From Adineta ricciae (taxonomy: Eukaryota; Rotifera; Eurotatoria; Adinetida; Adinetidae), in NCBI GenBank assembly GCA_905250025.1, contig CAJNOJ010000009.1, positions 930,001-994,000 of the forward strand: a stretch of 64,000 bases of DNA, in the 5' to 3' direction. Positions 25,579-45,607 of the stretch are shown here, piece after piece (the first letter of the stretch is position 1; every line of letters begins with the position of its first letter). Both the position numbers and the translations under genes were made by a program. The notes beneath the pieces were generated by a model, which was not told the DNA's origin, did no database searches, and was given only the letters and a program-made list of their open reading frames with translations.

Positions 25579-27956
25579 ATGGTCAATCAACCAGCTTCGA
25601 CAGTTAATGAGCAACGTAATGATGATCTGATATTTTCCCACCTAAGCAAAGTTGAAGATTTTATCATGTAAGAAACAGTTCTCCATTTCCTTTCGTATAT
25701 TCTATTTCGTTGTTTTGTTCGAATTGAAAGCGCTGATAAACAACGTACAGAAACACTTTCAAACTATGTGAAACATTTCTCCGATCTCAAATGTTCGCTC
25801 CTTCCATCATCATTCGCTACTGTTGCGCCCTTGTCCGTTCATGTACGTGGCTTTGACTCTGAACAAATCTATCAACAATTAAAGTCAATCAATGAACCGC
25901 GATTGAAACCATTCATAGCTACGCTCGTTAAAAGCAAAACGAAACAAAAAACATTTGGAAATTTACTTAGACCGCCTTCACCCGAAGAAGCACTTGTTGA
26001 AAAAGATGAAGATGACAATGATGAAGAAGAAGAAGAAGAAACACCGCTACCACCACCGAAAAAAGCACAAAAAAAGAAAAAATCCGTCACGTAAGAGATC
26101 AATTCGTCAATTATTGTCAGTCTTTTGAAAAGTTTTATTGTTTTAGATTCTTTGATTCACATGCATTGAATAAATTTCTCGATGAACAAGATCGTCAAGA
26201 AATGTCAAAGTAAGAATTTTCATTGAGAAATGTTTGAAAAATTTTGTTGAATTAGTATGAATGGAAAAGGGACTAACGACGACGAAGATTTTGATGATTT
26301 GGAAGATGATGATGATGGCGATGATCTATTGCTCGATGAGGACGATGTAAACATAGATTTATATTTTAACCCAACAGATAAACGTACGTCATTGATTTAG
26401 GAAGGTGCACATTACGATAGTTTCTTTGATCCACCCACTGAAACTAAACAAAAGAAGAAGAAGAAGACGAAAGACAAACAAGAAGAGATTGAAGTGTAAG
26501 TGACATGTATTTATACGTCGAATCTACATTTTCACGTTTTGTTCTTCAGTGATGACGATCATGCGGACATGAATAACGAAGCACAAGACGAAAACGATGA
26601 AGAAGAAGATCTCAATCTCGAAGATAAATCCGACTTTGAAAAACAACAAATTCTAGTAAATATCTTTTCTCGACACGTCTCTCGTCCATTTGGAATTCTT
26701 TTCAGTTAAAACGCCAAATAAAGTCAATTGAAAAAGACATGCTAAGTGCTAAACCATGGCAATTAACTGGAGAAATCGAGGGTCAAAAACGACCAGAAAG
26801 TAGTTTATTAGAAGAATATTTACAATACGAACGAACAACCCGATTACGTATGTTGTCACGTCAACGCTGATCGATTTCATCTTCTTGATTTTGTAGCGCC
26901 TACGATTACGACTGAAACAACGGATTCGCTTGAAGAATTAATCAAACAGCGCATTCGCGATCGGGCTTTTGATGATGTTGAACGAAAGAAGAAAACACCG
27001 CTGGGTGATGAAGCACAGGCATATAAGAAAGAGATTCTTCTCGAACATGAAAAAAGCAAAATGAGTTTAGCTGAAGTTTACGAACAAGAATATTTGAAGA
27101 AACAAACAGTAATTAGCTTACAAATAATACATGACAATATTCATTAACGACCGGTGTTTTATTTAGAACGATAAAACAGAAAAGAAAGATGAACGACATG
27201 AAAGTATTCGACAAATGATGCAGGATCTATTTGTTGATCTTGATGCATTGTCCAACTTCAGATTCACACCACGACCAGTAAGAACAACGTTTGTCTCTAT
27301 TGAATATTCCTCACAAACAATGATCTATTTAGCCTGTACCGGAAGTGACTGTAGTGAACAATTTACCTGCTATCCTAGTAGAGGAAGTTGTACCAACAAC
27401 AGTGAACGATTCAACGTTACTTGCACCTGAAGAAGTTCATGTAGGAAATTGTTTGTTGTTTGCAGTAAGAAAATTAGAGCTTTCTCATTCATTGTAGGTA
27501 AGATCCAAAGGTGATGTGAAAGCATCAAGTGAACGAACAGATACGGATAAGAAACATGCAAGACGTTTGCTCAAACATAAACTCAAATTAAAAGCAAAAG
27601 AGAAACCAAAGAAGACCAATCCAGAAGAAGAAACTAAGGGTAAATGAAAGACCAATTTGGAAAGAATATCTTCATCGTCTTTGATGTTTTTAGAAGAAAA
27701 ACGAAATCTTTTGAAAAAACTCGGTAAAATGAAGAATGTGCGCATTGAAAAGGTAAGACCATCGATGTTACAAATCTCATTATCATTGTCAGCGATTTGA
27801 ATCTAGACGGATAAGAAACACTCTAAAGACAAACCAGCGCGAAGTTCCACAAAATTTTTTGAGCAACTTCAACAATCGACATTAACAGCACCAACGAAGA
27901 AACAACGTCGCAATGATAATCCAGCAGCTACAGATTCGAAGCGATTGAAACTGTAG
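25579..27956 (+). CDS. MPHOSPH10: U3 small nucleolar ribonucleoprotein MPP10
   Basis: This nucleolar component of the small-subunit processome, with IMP3 and IMP4, is needed for 18S rRNA processing. The start is ATG 25579 ([15 protein letters not shown]) and the stop is TAG at 27954-27956, across many short introns. Acidic, low-complexity stretches are present early ([15 protein letters not shown] at about 26000, and further Asp/Glu runs at 26280-26640), as is usual in Mpp10. Highly diagnostic blocks are [75 protein letters not shown], and [18 protein letters not shown], which continues into a [12 protein letters not shown] segment. The C-terminus is Lys-rich ([19 protein letters not shown]). 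All are conserved with animal MPP10. An AATAAA at 28013-28018 follows. Confidence 0.93.
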
Positions 27957-28352
27957 AACAACTATTGTTTGTTTTCTTCGTGTTTGTTTTGTTATTATTC
28001 GCATTTTTGTCGAATAAAATGAAGGAAAAAAAGCATATTCAGATATAAAGAGAGAGCTCGATTGTGTTCAAGAACGTCGCTTCGTTTCATTCACGATATG
28101 AATCGATTTGTTCATTTCTTATCATTTGTTACTGAAGACAAGAATAATGAAATAGTGTTTCTTATGAAAATAGTTTTATTTTTATCATCTTCCACCTATA
28201 CACCTCTTCCAGCAAACAATGGTTATCTTTTTTTTTCTCTCTTTTCGTTGACGATACGAAGAATTCTTATCATTCGAATGTTGAGTCATCCTACCTTGTG
28301 CTCTTTGAAATATCATTTTAATAACTTTTCTAACTGATTTCGTCGAAGCACA

Positions 28353-31300
28353 ATGTTCAGACAGTTCTTCGATACATCATTCAATGATTATCGTCAGGTA
28401 CGAGTTGTTATTCAAGGATTACCACGCGATCCGCTAACAGGACCATCAGTTGACTTCCAAAGGTAAATTCTATCGTCGAGTTCAATTACAAACAAACTTT
28501 GTATTTTGCGTCCATTTAGATTTTGCACCAGTTTATTTAATCATAAGAGTTATACACAAGAACAATTCAAGCTTGAGTATTGTTATGTAAAAGAAAAATT
28601 AGCTGTTGATGAAGTACCATTGAATGAAATCCAACTGTATCGTCGACCGTTTGGTTTCATTTGTTTTGCTACTATACAAACTAGTGAAGAATTACACAGT
28701 GTTCTCAATCAATTCCGAGAAATGAAAGAGAAATACAAAGATGCGCATGTACATCTATTTGTTCGATATAAAACGACAGATATTAAAGAAGATGATGGTG
28801 AGATTTCAACGAACGATAAACTGGATGAATCGTAAGTACTATTGGAAGACGAAATGAACAATTTATAAATCAAAATGTACTTCTAGGGATTACACACCTG
28901 TGTATCGTCAATCTATTTCCAGTATGATGAGTACGGAGTCATATAATTCATTACCACAAGCAGTTACATCACTTAAACTACAAGAATCAATACATAATGT
29001 TGAGAATTGTGGAGCAGCATCTGATCCAGGATCTTTAACAAGTAGTTTCGATGATTCATTGGCATTTCAAGGCACTGAAGCGGATACGCTCGATGACAGT
29101 GATGAAAGGGGCGCTTCGATCGAAATCACGACTATGAAAACAACAAAGAAACCGAGAAAACCTCTTTTAAAAAGTTTAACTCTATCGACTACGACAATTC
29201 GTGATCAATTTGATAATGACGTAACTCGTGTTTCGCATGTTCTACTAACTAACCTAACCAAATTAGCAGCTGAATCAAATAATACGAATGGATTAATATA
29301 TTCTCTCGATTCACAACTAGCTGACATACGTTTGATCGTGAAATCGGAAGCAAATTGTACACTTTTAGACAGCCAAGAGATATCTCGTCATGGATACAGT
29401 CAAGATCGTACGTACAAAGCTGCACTGAACGAATTCGATATGCGTATGATGCTGGCTTTATTTAATCAATATATAAAAGCCAATACGATTCTTGGCGCAG
29501 AAGTAGCCAAAGACAAGTAAAGAGCTTCATGATGATTTACCGACAAAACTGAAGTCGAACTTTTCGAATTTAGATTATCACGCAAGACAATTGAAGCACG
29601 AATATTAAAACGCAAAGGTGATTGCTATCTATTATTAGGAGCTATCGAAAGATCTCTACACACATATCGACGTGCTATAGAAGCATTGAAGACTCAAAAC
29701 GATACGATATGGCATGCAGGTTGAGTAACATATCAGATTTGATCAGATGAAATCTATCGTTTGTTTTGTTAGCTGCTCTCGAAGGACGCGTCGCAGCTAC
29801 ATGTTCATCAGCACAAAAGCCTAAGACACGCTTTCCAAAAACGATGTCATACATATCACAACGTTCATTTACGAGAAGTATTTCATACGGTACTCTCATC
29901 TAGTCAGTTTCACCTTTTGAAATTTAGTGATATCTTTCAAGAAAATCTTGAAATTATCATCCGACGCATTGCTAAACTCCCAACCGGATATTGAATCATC
30001 TATACGCACCTATCATGCTGCCAGTAGTTCTTTGTATAATAAACAGGTCTTTCGATTAGAATTGGATGCTTGTTTACGTTGGTGTACTTTGCTCTTGGAA
30101 CAGAATGACATTCGGGTAGAATTATTCATTGCTTCCCATCAAGTTTTTCTCGCTTTTTCTCAAATAGAAATATCGTAGTGATGTTGATGAGTATGTGAAA
30201 CGAATCAATGCTTGCGGCCATGATCTACAAGAACATATCGATAGTGTAAGTCAGATTATGAAAGAATCGACGGGTTGACTCAAAGAAAATTTATTTTAGA
30301 TATATTTAAATGCCTATTTAGCCGAGACGTATGCAACAGTTGGCCTAAAACGTAAAAGTGCATTGTACTATCGGTCGGCAGCATATTCAGGTTTGGAATT
30401 ATTAAATGAACGCAAAGGTCACGAAGATGAGATTGGATTTTTCGATGAGCTCATCAGACGAGCGCGTACAGGTTATGGAATTGATGGTAAGAAATAAGAT
30501 TCCTGTCGACTGCTTCCGTTATTCTAATACTCAAGTTGAAATTTAGATAATCAAATAATTTTTCCATTGATACAGAAGACCATTATTAGCGAATCAATAC
30601 AAATTAGCTTAAAAAATAACGATTTTACGACGATTATTGAGTATGTTTCTTTGATTCATCATTCATCTAATTCTCGATATTCCGAATTAGAAATGTTCAT
30701 TTTGCAATCGAAACACTCATTGACTACATGACAGATGAAGAATTAAAACAACTGCTTACATTTTTGAATGGCAGTGATCAATCAATTACTTGTTCGTATT
30801 GCAGCATACCGCGATTGAAGTAAACCTCATTTAATAGTTCAATTTTATATATTTTTCAATTTCTTAAAGATCTCTCGATCTTCTTCCTCCATCGGATCGA
30901 TTGAAAGCATGGAAAACAGAAGCTGAGGGTGCATTGTTTATCTATCGTCCGAAAGTCATTGTGTCGAGTCAACATCAACCTCTCCATCGGAAAGTCGGTA
31001 TGTTATATTCCACTTGCTACTCATCAAAAACTCTCTCTCTCTCTCTCTCATTTGAAATACGTCCGTGTTATAGATTTCTTCTGGGTTAAAAACGAAGAAG
31101 CACAAATCGCACTCGTCGTAGAGAATTATCTACCTTCGACTATGTATATCACTCAATTAGAATTTATTACTGACCATCAACTAACAACTAAACCTGATGG
31201 CAAATATCGTATTCCATCGCGCACTACCAAACGTTTAGTGATTGTTTGTATACCAAAAGAAACGGGTTCATACCGAATACAAGGTTTGCTAGTCGAAATT

Positions 31301-32797
31301 GCATAGACGATAAACATTTCATTTCGATTAGGTCTTCGTTATCGAATATTGTCTACGAGTCAAGAATATCTTTTCAAAGATGTACCTGCTATTCGTCATT
31401 GTGCGTGTTCGGTTGATGTTCTAGATGAGCTGCCCATTCTTGCAATTGAATGTGTACATGTTAATGAGATGAAAATCGATTTGGTCGATGAAACAACTGA
31501 GTACACTGCACAAGTTCATCGAGAAGAAGAGTAGGTTGTGTAAGAGAAGAAAACTAGATGTTTTTTTTTGTCTTTAGTTTGTTTGTAACATTTGATTTGA
31601 TGGATATGTCGTCGACATGTGACATCGATCAATTGGAGATTCAAGTTTTAGCATCGGGCCTCAACATGACAGGTGTACATCGAAATCACGAACACTAAAC
31701 TCATTTGTTTTTCTCTAGAGTATGTTAAAATTCCACAACTCAGCCTGCCGATATACACTGGTACAAAGATGAAAACAAAGCTGGATCTCTCCGAGATTTA
31801 TGATCGTTATCTGGCACGTCAAGGTCGAATAGGAACGACTATTGAAGTGAATTGAAATCAGCGTTTTCTATCCAAGAGTTTCCTTCTTGTTTTTAGTGTC
31901 TGAATATTGAATTTCGATTGAAATACTTCAATCAATCTTCAACGACAAATAACTATTATCGTCAAAGTACAATCGAGCTTCGTCTCGATTACTTTTCATC
32001 GATTTTCTTCGAAATAAACGACATACAAAGCGATGATGAGTAACAATAAAAATCTCTCCTTTTGTTTTCTATTTTTATGCACCGATTTCAGTGATTTATC
32101 TTATATGTTGTGCTGTACAATCGCCAATCATCTATCGGAGGATATAACATTGCAAAATAACATAATCAAACCATCGGAAACATCATTAACAATGATCAAA
32201 CAAGATAAAATCAAATTAAACACATTTCCATCAGACTTAAATGAATTAATTACTGCAATCCGAAATCAACTATCCACACACGTTCATTACAAAACAACAA
32301 ATTCTGTAAGGATTGACGTAATAAATGTTGTACATATGGTTTTTTTTCCTTCGTTGAACTAGAATAAACGTCTGCGTCTACCGATCAATTGGCAGAACTT
32401 TTCCAATGATAAAATTCAAAGTCATTTTCACGATCTTATTCAATCACCTTACACCTGCGACTGGCATTTCAAAAAATTAGCCAATACTCTGCATATTCGT
32501 CTATGTGTTTCATCCAAATATTACAAAATCTGTCAATTAGAGTTCCGTTTCCCATCATCGAACGGTATTCGATTTTTAAATTCCAACAGAATTCTTTTCA
32601 GCGATGTAACTATACTCAGAACGTTTGTCTACACATGTCAATAAGTTTCCTTTGTTTTCTCTTCTTAGATTGAACCGGGAAAATACTGTACGGCTGAACG
32701 GGTTTTAATCTTTTCTCAAGGAGATAGTTCCGATGTTCTCGTAGTTGACGTTAGTGTGAATAACATCGCATGGAAAAGCATTACGTTAACTGTTTGA
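28353..32797 (+). CDS. TRAPPC9: TRAPP complex subunit 9 (TRAPPC9/NIBP)
   Basis: This large subunit of the TRAPPII vesicle-tethering complex (Golgi/endosome traffic, Rab activation) is also described as an NF-kB pathway binding protein. The start is ATG at 28353 (MFRQFFDTSFNDYRQVRVVI) and the stop is TGA at 32795-32797, with more than a dozen short introns. Family-like blocks are the N-terminal RRPFGFICFATIQTSEELH; the helical repeat region RKTIEARILKRKGDCYLLLGA with YRRAIEALKTQND and AALEGRVAA (29574-29790); then LNAYLAETYATVGLKRKSAL; then the beta-rich half with FFWVKNEEAQIALVVENYLP, TKRLVIVCIPKETGSYRIQG and the following exons up to VNNIAWKSITLTV. Human TRAPPC9 has the same order (FQWVQGDVCEVQLMVYNP, GVPQTTGTITVNG). 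A Ser/Thr-rich insertion (28900-29170) looks lineage-specific. Confidence 0.87.
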
Positions 32798-33936
32798 ATA
32801 AACTTCTTTGGTTGATTTCGATAAAATAATAAACACATTCTAGTATATCAAGGCATTTATGTTATACAGAGCTGAAGTTGAGTGTATGGTTACATAAAAA
32901 AACAGAATAATTCTTATCTTTTGTTTGAAAATAGGTGACAAATGAAATGATAAACAAGTTGTCGCCAACTTGCCTTTTTCAGTAGTCATAGAATACATCT
33001 CCATATGACGCGTTTCGTACCAGAGTCACTCACCTAAATTATCTCTGTCGGCCGTGTTCGAAATTCTCTGAAAGACAAGTAAGTAGATTGAAGATCATCT
33101 ATGATGAGTTGATTTTTCGTGCTTCGATTGAAAACAGAAGTCTAACGCCATCTAGTTCGATTGAATTTCAACTGTTTTTCTTTTCTCTTTCATCACCAGT
33201 CTGAAATTCGTGGTGAGCAATAATGATTCACACTATCTTTTGTTTGACTCAGCCTTGATGGATCGAAAAATATTCGAGTTGGTCAAAATGCGAAAATTTC
33301 TCTTCTTTTTCCTTCCATTCTATTCTTAGATCTACATTTGCATGATTTTTTTTTCATTCGTAACAAAATACCTTGAAAAGGCATACTATTCGTACATTTA
33401 TTTCCTCCTACGAACAATGACTTCTATACAGACCATTCAAACCGTCTTCTCATTTGTTTTTCGAACTTACAATACGAACGTTAAGCTCTTCGATGACACA
33501 CGCATCATTAGCGACTAAGCCTTACATTCCTTCATCTTTTAATTCTTGTCCATAGCTCTTACACACTCTTCATACTTTTTTTTAAAGGTACGATTCGAAT
33601 CACAACCAATTCCATGAATACCGAGCTCAATAAATAAGGCACACGTCATGAATAGGTCAAGTCGTGAGAATGTCGTACGGTGTAAAACAAAGCAAACTTG
33701 TAGATATTCTATTTTCTTTGTCGTAGAATTTACAAATGCGAACACCATCGAACCGAATTAATGCAAAAAAGTATCGATTTAGTTCAGTGATTGTCAATCA
33801 TCAATTGAAAGGTTTGAAAGAATGAATAATATTGTTTACTGAGCGAAGAAAAGTATGAATATGACATGAGGTGGGAGAGTTATTAGTCATTACATTTCTC
33901 ACGTGTTTCGATTTCTCAGTGAATAGAAAAACTTAA
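32798..33936. other. Intergenic region of about 1.1 kb
   Basis: No gene is supported. AATAAA-type signals just past the TRAPPC9 stop (about 32798 and 32836) are likely polyadenylation signals. A 69-codon minus-strand ORF at 33539-33748 has no recognisable motif. The rest is mixed AT-rich sequence with T-runs. Confidence 0.45.
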
Positions 33937-33985
33937 ATGTCTGACGATTCGATGTAGACTGATACATTTGAATTTATTCATTTAG

Positions 33986-34731
33986 TTTCTGATCATCAGC
34001 AAATTCCTCCTTCAAACTTCGAAATCAATGACACATCTAGTGAAGTGAAAATCAACCAATCCGTAAGTCTTTCGTTCATTCTTTCTTTCGTTCAACATTT
34101 ACAGAGTTTGATACAAAAACCTTTCGGCATAATTCAAGGCAAATTTGATTTACTCTTTTCAAAACCAACGATAAATATTTCATTGAAGTAACGTTTCAAA
34201 CATACATACGTATATATCTCTAATGAGAATATTTTCGACAAATATATTTATGACTTATCATAAAAGCATTAAATAGTAATGTTGTTCTACTCTTTTTCTT
34301 TGATGCAGACATTCTTCCATCCAACTACATTGGACGAATTATTCCATGAATTGACAGCGTGTCAGCGAAAACAAACACTCTTAATCGAACGAATTCATGA
34401 GCAACTGAAATCTTCTCATTCGGCGACGTTTTTCCTGCCATTTGATTCTTTATCTAATAGTAAAACGGTTCCTTCGTTGCAAGATGCCTTTCAACAACAT
34501 AAATCTTCTTTTATTCAACAATCAAACGAACGTATCAGTGAAATTCACCGTCATAGAACGAAATCGCATCAGAGAATCATCCCACCAGTCAAACGAACGA
34601 GCAATACGTATTTACAAGAAAAACGACAGTATGAAAATGATCGTCTATGTGCAATGATAATCAAACATCAAAATCGACAGAGTGCGAAAATCTATGGAGA
34701 TTTAGTTCGACATAAATTATATGACAATTGA
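33986..34731 (+). CDS. Small orphan protein, N-terminus unresolved
   Basis: I do not recognise this gene. Two in-phase coding segments are visible: 33986-34062 (SDHQQIPPSNFEINDTSSEV) with a GTAAGT donor, and 34309-34731 after a GATGCAG acceptor (starting TFFHPTTLDELFHELTACQR). The protein ends in a basic region (RQSAKIYGDLVRHKLYDN). The second exon is Lys/Arg/His/Gln-rich and predicted helical, without signal or membrane segments. The start is unclear. An ATG at 33937 (MSDDS) with the nearest GT donor gives a frame that does not join cleanly, so another small first exon is probable. Confidence 0.55.
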
Positions 34732-34793
34732 ACAGGCAATAGCTTTCTTTTGTTTTTCAGATACGGTTTTTTTTTTAAAGAATAACCTGAAGA

Positions 34794-40811
<6,018 letters not shown>

Positions 40812-42651
40812 AAAGCAATTTCACTCTACAGATTCTCTCTCTCTCTTATTTATTAAGCATTATTCCAAGTTAATCTAGATGTAAATATCTTTGCTATTCG
40901 TGAAAAGTTAATGTTATGTAAATACAAGTTGATTTTGTGTTTGTTTGTGTCTAACTTTGATAGATTTTCAGTTCAATTCTCTCTTTGTTCTACTATTTCA
41001 CTTACAAAATATGTAGATAGTTGAATAATATTGTTTATTTCAACATTCCTTTTTCCTTTTCGCTAACGGACGTGTTCGTATATGTTTGGAATGCTTCTCT
41101 ATTTTCATTCATCTAGCAGCTGTGTAAAACAATTGAGATAGTATGTCTTTCAGATGTCGAAACGAAATGAATTAAAAGAAAATATATACATATCTCTCCT
41201 GTTTTTCGTGTTCTTCCCTTTATTTTTGTGTTTTTTTTTGCTATCAATGTATTTTTTTGGTTCGTATTATTCTTGTTATATTGAATTCAATACATATTTT
41301 ACATTCTGAAGTTGAATATACACATGTTCTAATAAATCACTGAATAAGAAAGTTTTGCTTTCACGCATAGCAAATTTACATATATTAGCAATCGAAGAGA
41401 CTAAACTGTTGTTGATAATGGGCACTGTAGACATTCTTTTGTCATCGTGATCATTCAATTGGTGAGATTTCCACGAGGGAAGATATTTACATTGATAATG
41501 GCTTCCGGATTCAAGATGGCGACACTCATTTAATATTGAAGTATATAATTTATTTAGAGATACTTCGGAGTTTGAAGAAGTAAGTCAAAAGTCAACAAAT
41601 TTTCTTCCTTCTTTTCGCAATTACGTTAATTTGATTGTACACAAAGCTCATTTTGCATTAGCTAATTGCGACTTACATAAAACCTTGTCCTCAATAGTAC
41701 GTTCGTTGTTATCACGAAAATACATTGCACGTATTTTCGAAAAGTATCGTCTTTTTTACGATCCGGGTAATACATAACATCCTTTCCCGATTACTGCTTG
41801 CTTTTTATACCAAATAAGCAGGTATAATACATGGCAAGTATGCGTGTACGCATAATAAATACCAGGGTAGGGTAATTAATATTCTCACAACATATACTCA
41901 TAAATATCTCATTTTTATTTCAGAACCACACACTATTTCGAAGTCGTAAAAACCACATTTTTTATTGCTTGATTAACATTTTAATATGATCTGTGCATGA
42001 CGGTAGTTTTTAAAGAAAACTTTCTGAACTTTCGTTCTCGTCAAGTGAACTTTTACGTTTACACTATTCATCATAATAACTCGCATGTAATACTATCGCA
42101 CGCCTTTTTTTTTCTTTGACTGTTTATACGTGACATCTACGAAAGATGGAATTTACTGCAAAATATGATAAACAAGCGACGCAGCAGTTGTCTTTTCTTT
42201 CTGTGCCTTTCCGTTGTATATTGTGAGCTCGCTTCTGTTTTGCCGCTTTTTCTCCCAATGAATCACGAGTTGATCACGCCCTCAACGTGTTCATGTGCGT
42301 AATAATAAAAGCATATCTCGCCAACTGTCTTATTAATTAATCGTCTATCGACGGAGGACATTTTCTCGTTTATTCTTTCTTTTTATTGTATCTCCTACCC
42401 TTTTTCATTTCACCACAAATGGCAAGAAATATGTTATTGTTTCGTTTTTTTTCTCCACTGTTACTCATTTTGTCAGTGAACAATGAAAGACGACTATTGA
42501 TTTGATCGTGCCTGGTAACATTTACTGCTTTATTATCCTGTCAACGAATCATATTAGATATGCGTCTATTTCATATATATAAATCTTTAGTTTTTCTCTT
42601 GGATTATTTACAATCAAGCAATTGAGAGAGAAAAAACAACGCGACAACATC
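40812..42651. other. Intergenic region of about 1.8 kb
   Basis: No gene is seen on either strand. The sequence is AT-rich with T-runs. It must hold the formin 3' UTR on the left and the GPCPD1 promoter and leader on the right. A few 60-codon ORFs lack motifs and codon bias. No repeats or structural RNA signatures were recognised. Confidence 0.5.
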
Positions 42652-45361
42652 ATGATTCGTCGAGTCGTTTACGATGTGGAATTCTGCGTACATATCAAAG
42701 AGAAGTTAAATCCATGTGATAGTGTACTAGTTACTGGTTCATGTGAACAATTAGGTGAATGGCTTCCAAGTCGATGTATCCCATTGAATCGAACGGATAA
42801 GACTGACGAAGAGGAAATTTGGTCAACTAATATTAAAATCTACGGTCCACAAAAGATCTCCTACCGATATCTAATCGCGCAAATCGTCCGATTTGATGAT
42901 GATTTAAACTTGATTGTGAAAAAATGTAAGTTTTTCATCGAGACTAATGATATTGTCTACGGATTTCCTTTCAGGGGAAACGTTTAAGAATGCACGTCAG
43001 TTATCACTGAATCATCTGACCAACTATTCCGATGACAGAGCACCGACGATAACAGACGCGTCTATTGAGAACACGCCACCCGACGAGTTTCCAGCTATCT
43101 TCGGCTGTTATAAAGGAGAATGTCGTACTGACATTGGATGGTTGACTGGTCAAACAGAAATCCAGTTGCGTTTTCATTCCAATGCCTTACAAATCTGGTC
43201 AACAAAACTACGTAACAGTAAACTTTCGTTGAAAGTGTCACCGATTGGTATATAGCTATCATTGAGAAGACAACTTTGATATTTGTGTTTACTCTTATAG
43301 ATCTGAATTACCAACAAGAAAATGAAGAAATCTCTCCTGATCTATCTAGTCAAGTCTTTACACCCACGTCGAAAGTGTTCATTCAATCGGCTATCTTACG
43401 TTTGTCGGGTTGCGAAGCCAATTTTCAAAGCGATTATGGTGCTGTACTGGAAAAAGATGACTATATGGTAGTCAAAATTCAAACATTTGAACCGGAAAAT
43501 GTTGCCTATCACATCGATTTCTATCTTGTGGACGAAACAACGCCATTAAGAAAACATATCGGTTTTGCATATGTTTTACCAATCCATTCGAATCTTGAAC
43601 TAGCGGATAATAAGCATCTCAATCGAATAGTACCAATCATTGGGCTCAAACACAATCCGTGAGTATTTTCTATTGATCTTGATAATCAAAACGACGCTTC
43701 TCGTTTATCGTAGAATTGGACAAATAAAAATCGATGTTCTATTAATAACACCATTGGAAGGTATTCAACAAAAATTCGCTGTTTCGCCATCGAAATATTG
43801 GCGTCAAGGCCGACGACCCGTCAATGTTGGCCATCGTGGTCTAGGTAAAACAAATACAGAACACATACCATCAAAACACCAAGCACAAATATCATCATCA
43901 TCGTCAGCATCACCACCTGATCTGAGCAAACACCGTTCGTTGGACTCGTCAACTCTGCCACCTTCATCAGTATCAAGACCAGTTCAAACAAAATTTGTTA
44001 GTGAAAATACACTTGCTTCGTTCAAAGGTGCTTTTCAACTTGGTTTTGACTTTGTCGAGTTTGACGTACAATTATCCAAGGACAAAATTCCGGTAGTGTA
44101 CCATGATTTTCAAGTCGCAATTACTCTCAAACGCAAGGGACATGAAGCCGAACTATTCGTTGTTCCAGTTAAGGATCTAAGTTTACCACAACTACAATCC
44201 TTGAAGATTTACCATGCCAGCAAAGAAGGTGAAGTACGCAAAGCTGATGAAGAGCTAGACGATGATGATCCGACGAATCCAACCCCGAACAATTCATCAA
44301 TGTCAACATTCACTCCATTATGCAATGGAGAAGACGAGCAATTAATAAGTTCAAAATCTGGACAACAACAAGATGAGAAAAAATTTCTTTCATTGTTTCC
44401 AACATTACAAGAACTATTCGAAAAACTCGATCCACACCTTGGTTTCAATGTGGAGATTAAATATGCTATGGAATATCGACAAGGTGGCAGCGAACAAAAT
44501 CATTTCTTCGAACGAAATGAGTATATCGATTGTATACTTCGCTGCCTTCTTACTTACGGTAAATTTCAGCTGCAAAAGGCATCCTATGAATAATATGACA
44601 TTTGATTTTTTTTTCTTTAGCGGGTAAACGCGTGATTGTTCTATCGACTTTCGACCCTGATTGTGCTTCCATGCTTCGTCGAAAACAAACATCCTTCCCA
44701 GTTTTGTTTTTAACACAAGGTGAAAAAGGAGATTGGCCACAATATTTGGACGTTCGAACATGGTCAATCGATATTGGCTTATGCTTTTGTGTCGCAGAAC
44801 AATTGTCCGGTTTGGCAGCACCCGCATTAGATATTCTTTTGAATAAAGAATTTGTTAAGAATGTTAAGGACAATGGTAAACTACTATTCATTTGGGGTGA
44901 TGAAGCAAGTAAGATCTCGTTGATGAAATGAGAACAAAAACGACAGTTTTATATTGTTTTGTTCTAGGTGATAAGGAAGTATCCAGATGTTTATTGGATT
45001 TACGAGTTGATGGTTTAATCTTTGATCATGTCGCTGAATTGAAAGATGAATATTCGAAAGCAGAAAATCTCTTCATTTGTAAGGCATAGTTCTCTTCACT
45101 TCATGATCATTTTCACTGAAATATTTAGCCGAAGAACGTGAAGAACTAGAAGTGTTGAATAGTTTCCGTCAGAAACAACTTGAACTTCAACATCACCAGT
45201 TATTACAAGAACTCGAACGATTGAAAACTGCGCGAGAAACCAATACCATCGTTCCTTCTCTAACATCACCATTGTTACCCAGTCAAAATTCGAAATTCGC
45301 TATTAATTCCGTACAAGATCAAGCCGTAGTACTTGATTCTAATTTTAAACATTTAATGTAG
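42652..45361 (+). CDS. GPCPD1: Glycerophosphocholine phosphodiesterase GPCPD1 (CBM20 + GDPD)
   Basis: This cytosolic enzyme hydrolyses glycerophosphocholine to choline and glycerol-3-phosphate. The start is ATG at 42652 (MIRRVVYDVEFCVHIKEKL). An N-terminal starch-binding CBM20 domain is visible (SVLVTGSCEQLGEWLPSRC, IWSTNIKIYG, KISYRYLIAQIV), with a splice at KKC|W (GTAAGT donor, TTTCAG acceptor). The GDPD domain starts RRPVNVGHRGLGKTNTEH and continues ENTLASFKGAFQLGFDFVEF, DVQLSKDKIPVVYHDFQ, LDPHLGFNVEIKY, KRVIVLSTFDPDCASMLRRK, FPVLFLTQGEKGDWP, FIWGDEA, and a final VDGLIFDHVAELKDE. The catalytic His-Arg, Glu-x-Asp and His residues are all present. A Ser/Pro-rich linker (QISSSSSASPPDLSKHRSLD) lies between HRG and ENT and is longer than in vertebrates, and a second low-complexity insertion occurs near 44230-44370. 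The tail is coiled-coil-like and ends FKHLM. Confidence 0.93.
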
Positions 45362-45607
45362 TTCGATTTCAATTCAAATATTTTCTATTTTTCTGCTCGT
45401 GATAATCTCATGTTTAACCATTCTTTTCCATTTCTGCTCATCCCTTCGCTTTCTGAATCTTTTTTTTTCGATATTCGCAAGATAACCCGCTACCTTATAT
45501 TCTCTATTTTGTTAGTCAAATTGAAGTCAGCAGGTGAAATTTTGAACCAGAATAAAATACCGGTGATCATTTCGTCTATCTCATGTTTTCCAGATAAAAA
45601 AGCACTC

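Noticed and set aside
33539..33748. Minus-strand ORF containing CALFIELGIHGIGCDSN
   Set aside because: It has no real ATG context, no recognisable family and no splice partner, and the neighbouring frames contain stops. It was considered as a decayed gene fragment but could not be supported.
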